NCBI GenBank assembly: GCA_965214335.1 | Contig: CBDCBO010000005.1 | Location: 558,001-622,000 of the forward strand | Origin: Velthaea sp965214335 | Lineage (GTDB): Bacteria > Vulcanimicrobiota > Vulcanimicrobiia > Vulcanimicrobiales > Vulcanimicrobiaceae | Direction: 5' to 3' | DNA length: 64,000 bases | Part shown: positions 44,069 through 50,457 of the stretch, piece after piece | How the letters are laid out: every line of letters starts with the position of its first letter | Numbering within the stretch: position 1 is the first letter of the stretch | Position numbers and translations under genes: made by a program | The notes under the pieces: model-generated | What the model was told of the DNA's origin: nothing | What the model saw: only the letters and a program-made list of their open reading frames with translations | The model's database searches: none

Positions 44069-45085
44069 ATGAGCGGCTTACGAGTTGGTATCATCGGTGT
44101 TGGACGAATTGGTGTTTTGCATGCACGGACGGTGACAAACGATCCGGCGGTCAGCGAAGTCGTCATCGCGGACATCGACGCGCAGCGCGCAAACGATTTT
44201 GCGGCAAGCATCGGCGCTCGTGCTACAACCGTGAGCGAGATCTTCAGCGTCGGGCTCGATGCCGTCGTTATCGCGGCAGCGACGGCAGTCCACGCCGAAT
44301 TGGTGTTACGTGCCGTTGCGGCTCGGATACCCGTTTTCTGCGAGAAGCCGCTGACGGCCGACGTCGCGAGTACCCGCGAGGTACTCGCCCGGGTCGAAGC
44401 ATCCGGCGTCTCCGTGACCATGGGGTTTCAACGCCGCAGCGACGCCGGGTACCGGGCAGCGCGCGAGGCCGTTCGCTCTGGGCGGCTCGGCTGGATTCAT
44501 TCGCTCTACGCGACAACCTTCGACCCCGCGCCGCCGCCGGCCGCATACATCGCGACATCCGGCGGCATCTTCCGCGACATGCATATTCACGATTTCGATA
44601 TCGTGCGTTTCGTTACCGGACGCGACGTCGTGCGCGTGTATGCAGTGGGCGCGAATACGGGTGAGGCGTTCTTCCGGACCGCGGACGACGTTGACACCGC
44701 CGCCGCACTCCTCACACTCGACGACGGAAGTCTGGCCGTCATCGCAGGCGGGCGCTACAACGGCGGCGGTTACGATGTTCGGCTCGAAGTCCACGGCAGC
44801 CGGGGAACCGTCGTCGTCGGTTTGGACGAACGGGTTCCGCTTGTCTCAGCTGAACCGGCTGCGGTCTGGCCTTCCGCTACGCCATATGCGAGCTTCTTCG
44901 AGCGCTTCGCCGGCGCGTATCAAGCGGAACTGCAAAACTTTATTGCACACGTGCTCGGTAAAATCGAGAATCCAAGTCCACCGCGCGACGCGCTCGAGGC
45001 CCTCTACATCGCTGAAGCCGCCGATCGCTCGTGGCGGGAGGGCCGGCCGGTCGATGTAGCCGAGTTGCGCTCGGCGACGCCGTAA
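44069..45085 (+). CDS. Gfo/Idh/MocA-family dehydrogenase (myo-inositol 2-dehydrogenase-like)
   Basis: 338 residues from ATG at 44069, with AAAAAGG eight bases before it; the frame extends upstream to 43967 without support. Rossmann GIIGVGRIGVLHA, EKP motif (FCEKPLTADVA) with the catalytic lysine, and the IolG-type active site GGIFRDMHIHDFDIVRFVTG carrying Asp and His. Probably oxidises inositol or a related polyol with NAD. The upstream region 43824-44068 has only a weak 39-residue minus frame. It may relate to the DeoR regulator and the sugar importer. Confidence 0.88.
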   Translation: MSGLRVGIIGVGRIGVLHARTVTNDPAVSEVVIADIDAQRANDFAASIGARATTVSEIFSVGLDAVVIAAATAVHAELVLRAVAARIPVFCEKPLTADVASTREVLARVEASGVSVTMGFQRRSDAGYRAAREAVRSGRLGWIHSLYATTFDPAPPPAAYIATSGGIFRDMHIHDFDIVRFVTGRDVVRVYAVGANTGEAFFRTADDVDTAAALLTLDDGSLAVIAGGRYNGGGYDVRLEVHGSRGTVVVGLDERVPLVSAEPAAVWPSATPYASFFERFAGAYQAELQNFIAHVLGKIENPSPPRDALEALYIAEAADRSWREGRPVDVAELRSATP

Positions 45086-45107
45086 CGGCGCCGCTTCCAA
45101 AGCCGGC

Positions 45108-45419
45108 TTACGTGATTGATTGCCGGCGTTCGGCCCGCGTCTTCGCGCGCCGGTTGGGCCACCACCATGGTTCGGCTTGCGGTTCATCGCGCACTCCGGC
45201 GACCACGAACGCAACGGTCAAGACGATGAGCACGAGATATTCGAGATACGCCGGAACCACCGTCGCGTCCAGCAACTTCGCGATGACCGCCAAAAAATAG
45301 ACGACCGTTATCCACCAGCCGGCCGACGTCCAGGGTGCGGCGCGTCCGAGCACGATGACGCTCTTGACGCTCAGCGCGATCCCGGCTAGACAAATTGCGA
45401 TAACGAGGGCGGTTGGCAT
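45108..45419 (-). CDS. Small integral membrane protein (103 residues)
   Basis: From ATG at 45419 the protein has three hydrophobic helices (about 2-22, 33-55, 60-82) and a charged C-terminal tail, GVRDEPQAEPWWWPNRRAKTRAERRQS, with an unusual Trp triplet. The end of this tail-coding DNA is duplicated at 43253-43304. Family not recognised. It lies between the convergent Gfo/Idh gene (22 bp) and the divergent old-yellow-enzyme gene. Confidence 0.6.
   Translation of the reverse strand: MPTALVIAICLAGIALSVKSVIVLGRAAPWTSAGWWITVVYFLAVIAKLLDATVVPAYLEYLVLIVLTVAFVVAGVRDEPQAEPWWWPNRRAKTRAERRQSIT
45149..45200. repeat. 52-bp duplication, copy 2 (of 43253-43304)
   Basis: Parental-looking copy, lying in frame within the C-terminal codons of the small membrane protein gene. 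See the copy at 43253. Confidence 0.75.
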
Positions 45420-45499
45420 TCGAGGTTCGTTCGCGCCACAGCCAAGCGCACATGCAACGCGCGCGCAACCTCGCATGCGGGCGCGTTGTCGTGTCGGGC

Positions 45500-46594
45500 A
45501 TGGCCGCGTTGTTTGAACCGTATACGACCCGAGGCGTTACGCTGCGTAACCGCATCGTGGTTTCGCCGATGTGCGAATACTCGTGCACGGATGGCCTCGC
45601 GAACGATTGGCATGTCGTCCATCTTGGAAGTCGAGCGGTGGGTGGCGCGGGTCTCGTGTTCACCGAAGCTATCGCCGTAACGCCCGAAGGCCGCATTTCG
45701 CCGGCCGATCTCGGCATCTACCAGGATGGCCACATTGAAGAATTGGCGCGTATCGTTCGTTTCGCCAAACGACAGGGCGCCGTCATGGGTGCGCAACTCG
45801 CGCATGCCGGACGCAAGGCGAGCACCCCGCCGCCATGGATCGCGGGTCATGCCGCCGACGTGGCCGACGGCGGTTGGCGTCCGATCTATGGGCCAAGTCC
45901 AATAGCGTTTTCGCCGGCGAGCATCGTTCCCGACGCGCTCGATGAAGCCGGGCTGGCCCGCATCGTTGCGGCGTTCGCCGCCGGTGCGCGTCGCAGTGAA
46001 GCGGCCGGCTTCGAGGTGGTCGAACTGCATGCCGCCCACGGTTATTTGCTGCATCAATTTCATTCGCCGATCTCGAACCGGCGCACCGACCGCTATGGCG
46101 GTTCATTCGAAAACCGCACCCGTTTAACGGTCGACGTCGTCGATGCGGTGCGCCGCGTTTGGCCCGAGCGGTATCCGCTCTTCGTGCGCATTTCGGCGAC
46201 CGATTGGGTCGAGGGCGGTTGGACGCTGGACGAATCGGTCGAACTCGCGCGATTGCTCGCTTCGCACGGCGTCGATCTGATCGATGCGTCGTCTGGGGGA
46301 ACGGTGTCCACGGCGACGATTCCGGTTGGCCCCGGCTACCAGGTGCCGTTTGCCGAGCGCATTCGGCGTGAGGCGCGAATCGCAACCGGGGCCGTTGGAA
46401 TGATTACTGAGGCTGAACAAGCCGAGGCGATCATCGCCGGCGGTGCCGCGGATTTGGTCTTCCTGGCGCGCGAACTGCTGCGCGATCCATACTGGCCGCT
46501 GCACGCTGCCCGACAGCTGGGTGTCGAAGTCAACTGGCCGGTGCAATACGAGCGCGCGAAGCCGCGGCCGGCGCAGTTAGCCGGTGCGCGCTAG
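45500..46594 (+). CDS. NADPH dehydrogenase, old yellow enzyme (YqjM/NamA-like)
   Basis: 364 residues from ATG at 45500 (MAALFEPYTTRGVTLRNRIVVSPMCEYS); the frame begins earlier at 45413 but that part overlaps the divergent gene. FMN-binding and active-site features of the YqjM branch: Cys of SPMCEYS, QLAHAGRKAS, ELHAAHGYLLHQFHSPISNRRTDRYGGS, SSGGT and a C-terminal FLARELLRDPYWPLHAA. Reduces activated double bonds in electrophiles or xenobiotics. Confidence 0.92.
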   Translation: MAALFEPYTTRGVTLRNRIVVSPMCEYSCTDGLANDWHVVHLGSRAVGGAGLVFTEAIAVTPEGRISPADLGIYQDGHIEELARIVRFAKRQGAVMGAQLAHAGRKASTPPPWIAGHAADVADGGWRPIYGPSPIAFSPASIVPDALDEAGLARIVAAFAAGARRSEAAGFEVVELHAAHGYLLHQFHSPISNRRTDRYGGSFENRTRLTVDVVDAVRRVWPERYPLFVRISATDWVEGGWTLDESVELARLLASHGVDLIDASSGGTVSTATIPVGPGYQVPFAERIRREARIATGAVGMITEAEQAEAIIAGGAADLVFLARELLRDPYWPLHAARQLGVEVNWPVQYERAKPRPAQLAGAR

Positions 46595-46618
46595 CCGCGC
46601 GGTGCATCTCTAGCGCGT

Positions 46619-46972
46619 ATGCCGATTACACTGTCGCCCGATTTACAATATCGCCTGACTGAGATGGTGGTTCACGCTACCGAAGTCACGGCTGAATTAG
46701 CGATTGCCGGGTTGCCGACGCGGATGTCGTGTACCAGCAACTCGATCAGTGGGAACCCGATGAATCTCGCCGGCTGGTCGCTCGAACAAATCGCGCTGAC
46801 CGAAGAGGGCGAGGTGGCGTGGGAATACGTCCTCAACCTGGATCAATATGACAGCGTCGATTGGAGTACTGACGGGGCGTTGGTGTTTGCGAAGAACGGG
46901 CATCAACTCACGCTGTCGTATGCGGTCGGCGAAATCGACGCCGGCGACTTAGCGCAGATGGGCGAGAAGTAA
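46619..46972 (+). CDS. Hypothetical cytosolic protein
   Basis: 117 residues, ATG at 46619, 24 bp after the OYE stop. Acidic, with no signal and no membrane helix. The C-terminal half has beta-strands (WEYVLNLDQYDSVDWSTDG ALVFAKNGHQLTLSYAVGEID). A complete frame with ordinary codon use for the window, but no family that I recognise. Confidence 0.55.
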   Translation: MPITLSPDLQYRLTEMVVHATEVTAELAIAGLPTRMSCTSNSISGNPMNLAGWSLEQIALTEEGEVAWEYVLNLDQYDSVDWSTDGALVFAKNGHQLTLSYAVGEIDAGDLAQMGEK

Positions 46973-47009
46973 ACGCGAAGCGCTTGTGGCGCCCGCGCGC
47001 CGCTTGGCG

Positions 47010-48137
47010 CTAGCCGGCCACCGGCTGAGCAGCCCGCCGCAGTGACGTCGGCTGGGCTCCGGCCAGCCGGATACCGGAGATCTCTCCGGGGTCGGGCGCA
47101 ACGTCGGTCCATTGGGCGCGCGGCAACGGCTCGACAAAATCGTGCGGCTGCAGCACCAGTTTCGCATACTGCACGATGTTGTCGGCGTAGCGAACGAAGC
47201 GCATCACCCGGGCCGGGACGGCGGCGAACCCGGTCATCGAACGGCCGGCTTTGTTGGCAAAATTGTTATGCATCATCTTGCGCAGACAACTCAAGAAATA
47301 GGGCGAATCGGTACGGATCGCCAGACCCCAGACATTGCGAGCGGCGGCTTCCGTTTCGTTGATGACCTTGACGTCATACTTTTCCCAGTCGATCCCGAGC
47401 TTCGCGTAAATCTTTGATTCGCAATCACGCAAGTACATCGTGATATACACAGCGAGGGTAAAGAATTTGATCGCAAAGTGGTTACGCCGGCCCTGTAGAT
47501 ACTGCGGCTGACTGCGCAGCATGAGCGAGAAGAAGCGGCTGTGCCGCCGCTCGTCGTTGCACCAATCGTCAAAGTAGCGAAAGATCGGGTGGAATGAGAA
47601 TTCGGGATTCGCTTTGAGGTGATCGCTAATGTTTTGGTAGCGGTAGAAGCCGACGATTTCCGACAGATAGGTGGTGAAAAAAATAAGCTTGGGATGCATG
47701 TACTGCAGCTTTTCCATCTTGGGCAGCAGCCCGAGATCGAATTTGCGGCCCATGTGGCGCATCACCCAACTCAAGAATGAACTATGCCGGCCTTCGTCGC
47801 GTGCCATGCACTTATAAATGGCCGCTACGTCGGGATCGCTGATTTTCTTCTGGACTTCACTATAAAGCAGACAGCCCGAAAATTCGCCGATCGACGAGCG
47901 GTTGAGAAATTCATAGAATTCGTCCCACAACGGGCGATAGTCGAGATCGTTGACCTCATCGGTCCAGCGAAAGAGCGTCCGATTCCAGTCGCTTTCAAAA
48001 TCCGCGCGCAACGCGCGGAACTCCGCGCGGCACGACTCCACGTCGAGTGTGTTGAGAATTTTGAAATCGGTCCGATAGAGCCGCGGCTTGAGCAGCTGCG
48101 GCGCGGCAACGGGCTGGGCCGGACGCGCGACGGCCAC
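47010..48137 (-). CDS. acsF: Mg-protoporphyrin IX monomethyl ester oxidative cyclase (AcsF)
   Basis: AcsF is the O2-dependent di-iron enzyme that forms the fifth ring of (bacterio)chlorophyll. 375 residues with the ferritin-like di-iron signature: Glu85 (GEFSGCLL), E-x-x-H as DEGRH (114-118), Glu160 (YLSEIVGFYRYQNI) and DERRH (195-199). The N-terminal YRTDFKILNTLDVE and the Mg-protoporphyrin-facing FFTTYLSEIVGFYR stretches are family hallmarks. GTG start at 48137 directly abuts the bchM stop (TAAGTG), so the two enzymes, which act in sequence, are cotranslated. Its presence implies bacteriochlorophyll synthesis with oxygen. Confidence 0.96.
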   Translation of the reverse strand: MAVARPAQPVAAPQLLKPRLYRTDFKILNTLDVESCRAEFRALRADFESDWNRTLFRWTDEVNDLDYRPLWDEFYEFLNRSSIGEFSGCLLYSEVQKKISDPDVAAIYKCMARDEGRHSSFLSWVMRHMGRKFDLGLLPKMEKLQYMHPKLIFFTTYLSEIVGFYRYQNISDHLKANPEFSFHPIFRYFDDWCNDERRHSRFFSLMLRSQPQYLQGRRNHFAIKFFTLAVYITMYLRDCESKIYAKLGIDWEKYDVKVINETEAAARNVWGLAIRTDSPYFLSCLRKMMHNNFANKAGRSMTGFAAVPARVMRFVRYADNIVQYAKLVLQPHDFVEPLPRAQWTDVAPDPGEISGIRLAGAQPTSLRRAAQPVAG

Positions 48138-48899
48138 TTAGCGGCGCACGGCCTCGAATACGAACGAATCGTAGAAGAAGAACTTGATGCGCTTGGTCCG
48201 TTTCATCTTATAACCGGCCCGATACAGGATTTGCTCCACCTGATCGTAGCTAAACATGAACAGCTTCGTCATACGGTTTTTAGCGTGGAAGCGTTGACCG
48301 ACTTTCATCCAAAAATCGTTGAACGGCGTGCGCAGCGCGAATGAACCGACGACCTTGTGCGAACTCAGATTCGCGAGCTGCGTAAGCATCTGCGCAACTT
48401 CTTCGTACGGATAGTGAAACAGCACGTCCAGGCAGCACACCAAATCGTAGGTTTTCTTTTCGCCGGCCAGCGCGCCGATATCACCGACGCTGAATTTGGG
48501 CGGAATGCCGTTTGTCCGGCCGGTGTTGATGTACTTCGCAAAATGGATCATCGGTGCCGAAACGTCGAAGGCTTCGACTTCATAGCCGCGGTTCGCAAGT
48601 TCGATCGATAGATTGCCGGTGCCGCATCCGGCATCGAGCGCGGTGTGGTCGGTGTCGGTTGCGACGAAGTCGAGAACGGCATCGATGGCGCGCTGATGGC
48701 CGTCGCGAATGACTTTCCAGATCGGTGGAATGTCACCGGCACCGTAGATCGCCGTCCAACGTGAGAAACCAGACGTCTCGAAATATTTTTTTACGCGGGC
48801 GCCGACCTCGGAGGTCGATGGTGCACCAAAAAGCGGCGTACGTTTGAGGTCGGGTCGCGGGATCGCTACGGGACGGAGATCGTGCGGAGCAGTTTGCAT
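48138..48899 (-). CDS. bchM: Mg-protoporphyrin IX O-methyltransferase (BchM)
   Basis: 253 residues. BchM methylates the C13 propionate of Mg-protoporphyrin, making the AcsF substrate. SAM-binding motif I is LDAGCGTGN (88-96); motif II region is YDLVCCLDVLFHYP. The ETSGFSRWTAIYG stretch (41-53) and FSYDQVEQILYRAGYKMKRTKRI near the C-terminus are typical of BchM/ChlM. ATG at 48899; a GGTGA-N6-TCACC palindrome lies 58 bp upstream. First gene of the bchM-acsF operon. Confidence 0.96.
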   Translation of the reverse strand: MQTAPHDLRPVAIPRPDLKRTPLFGAPSTSEVGARVKKYFETSGFSRWTAIYGAGDIPPIWKVIRDGHQRAIDAVLDFVATDTDHTALDAGCGTGNLSIELANRGYEVEAFDVSAPMIHFAKYINTGRTNGIPPKFSVGDIGALAGEKKTYDLVCCLDVLFHYPYEEVAQMLTQLANLSSHKVVGSFALRTPFNDFWMKVGQRFHAKNRMTKLFMFSYDQVEQILYRAGYKMKRTKRIKFFFYDSFVFEAVRR

Positions 48900-48944
48900 C
48901 GGCCCACCTTGTCGTCAAGTATGGGCCGATGGTACGTTGCCGGA

Positions 48945-49151
48945 CTAACGCCGAGCGGTGAGCGTGGTCACCCAGCGCCGCCGCGAGCCGCCCGAGCCCA
49001 GCGCCCGCAGTCCCCGCACGAGCAACCCGCCGCCTACGACGACCGCGGCTACCAGCGCCGCCAGTACGAACAGCTTGAGCACGACGAGCAGTGCCGCGCA
49101 CCCGGCGATGATGCCGGCGACGATCAGCATCGTCCGAACGAAGATCCCCAT
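48945..49151 (-). CDS. Small two-helix membrane protein (68 residues)
   Basis: ATG at 49151 is chosen over TTG 49160 because GGAGG stands nine bases before the ATG, whereas it would abut the TTG. MGIFVRTMLIVAGIIAGCAAL begins two hydrophobic helices, then a Gly/Arg-rich tail (GSGGSRRRWVTTLTARR). Its last codons contain the palindrome upstream of bchM. Family not recognised. Confidence 0.6.
   Translation of the reverse strand: MGIFVRTMLIVAGIIAGCAALLVVLKLFVLAALVAAVVVGGGLLVRGLRALGSGGSRRRWVTTLTARR
48957..48972. promoter_or_regulatory. GGTGA-N6-TCACC palindrome upstream of bchM-acsF
   Basis: GGTGAGCGTGGTCACC: half-sites identical to those before bchL and bchH, spacer different. It lies 58 bp before the bchM ATG, overlapping the 3' end of the small membrane-protein gene. 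Confidence 0.55.
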
Positions 49152-49223
49152 GTTCCGCAACCTCCGATGTCCTTGAGTAAAGCGCCCGAACGATATAGCG
49201 CCCGAACCGGCTCGGTGTTTCGG

Positions 49224-50309
49224 CTACAGGTCGTCCGACGCGGCCAGCGTTTCGAGCAGGTCGAATTGCTTGACGGCGATGGTGGCGTTACGCCGGCTTT
49301 CGATGACACCGCGATCCTGCAACTCGTGCAGTTTACGTGTCACCGTCACCCGGTTGCTGCCGATCATATCGGCGAGCCGCTGGTGGGTCAGCGGAATGTC
49401 GATGAGCGTCGCGTTGCTCTCGATCTTGCCGAATTGCTTCGCCAATTCGAGCAGGGTGCGGTAGAGCCGCACGTTGACGCTGTTATTGAGCAGATCTTCA
49501 ATGAGGACTTGCGATTCGGTGATGCGGCGCGTAAAGGAGGAAATGACGTCGATCGCAGCTGCCGGTTGGGCCCCGATGAGATCGACCAAATCCGTCTCGC
49601 TGACGCCCAGTACGCTCGATGCGTTCATGGCCTCGGCGCACAGGCACGACAGGCTCGCCGACTCCGCGCGCCATTGCAAGAACACGTCGTTCTCGCCCAA
49701 GATCGACAGCGTGATCGTGCGTCCGTTCGGCAAGAGATTATACAGCCGCAGCTTGCCGCTCTCGACGAAATAGAACCGCATGCCGGCATCGTAGAGCGGT
49801 AATATTTCATCACCCGGGGCGAGCGTGTAGGTGGTATAGCGGGTCCGTTGGCGCAACAATACGCCGCGCAGACGTTCGCGCATCGACAGCGCTGCCGCGC
49901 GATCGGTCTGCGAGTCGGTCTCGAGCTTGTAACCTTCGGCGACCGCCATGGCGATGATCGAGCGCAGGTCGCCGACTTCGTTGATTATCGTGATCGGCGG
50001 AACCTCGCCGTCGTTGACCTCGAGCAGCGCTACCTCGATGAGGTTGGTCGCGTTAACGGTGCGCTTGATGGCATCGGACAGATCGAATCCGCTGCGGCAT
50101 TGGAAACGCCCGGCCTCGCGCGAATAGTTCAGTAGTTCTTCAAAGTCCGCGCTCTCGACGGCGCGCACGATCGCGTCCCAATAGACAAGGTGTTCGCTAA
50201 CGACTTCGGTGCGAGCGGCGGTCGCGAAGTCCGTTTCACTTTTAGCAACCCAGCGATCTTTATATACTTCGGTACTTTTGCGGAGCATTGCGGCCAGTGC
50301 AGACGACAT
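49224..50309 (-). CDS. Crp/Fnr-family transcriptional regulator with helical N-terminal domain
   Basis: 361 residues, longer than a plain CRP (about 220). Residues 1-140 are all-helical and resemble RsbRD-type sensor N-termini. Residues 155-255 form a cyclic-nucleotide-binding-type beta-roll (YTLAPGDEILPLYDAGMRFYFVESGKLRLYNLLPNGRTITLSILGENDVF). 275-350 is the Crp HTH, with recognition helix SNRVTVTRKL (318-327). That helix closely resembles NtcA (STRVTVTRLL) and lacks the CRP Glu181 equivalent (Val here). It stands next to bchM-acsF and is a candidate regulator of photosynthesis genes. Confidence 0.88.
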   Translation of the reverse strand: MSSALAAMLRKSTEVYKDRWVAKSETDFATAARTEVVSEHLVYWDAIVRAVESADFEELLNYSREAGRFQCRSGFDLSDAIKRTVNATNLIEVALLEVNDGEVPPITIINEVGDLRSIIAMAVAEGYKLETDSQTDRAAALSMRERLRGVLLRQRTRYTTYTLAPGDEILPLYDAGMRFYFVESGKLRLYNLLPNGRTITLSILGENDVFLQWRAESASLSCLCAEAMNASSVLGVSETDLVDLIGAQPAAAIDVISSFTRRITESQVLIEDLLNNSVNVRLYRTLLELAKQFGKIESNATLIDIPLTHQRLADMIGSNRVTVTRKLHELQDRGVIESRRNATIAVKQFDLLETLAASDDL

Positions 50310-50404
50310 TGGAAAATTTTTTCAATGCAAATTGGCTGCGGGCCCCCTTTACGTTCGGCTTCCTGTCGGCTTGGGCGGTTCGTCCAGCCGCCGCCGGCCT
50401 CTGA

Positions 50405-50420
50405 ACGAACGTACGTTCGT
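50405..50420. promoter_or_regulatory. LexA/SOS box upstream of the helicase-pdeM operon
   Basis: ACGAACGTACGTTCGT is a perfect 16-bp palindrome containing CGAACGTACGTTCG, an exact match to the Gram-positive/actinobacterial SOS consensus CGAAC-RNRY-GTTYG. It overlaps a TAAAAT -10-like box beginning at its last base and lies 38 bp before the helicase start. Confidence 0.75.
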
Positions 50421-50457
50421 AAAATACAGGAGCGCATCGGGTCCGCCCACGAAGAGC

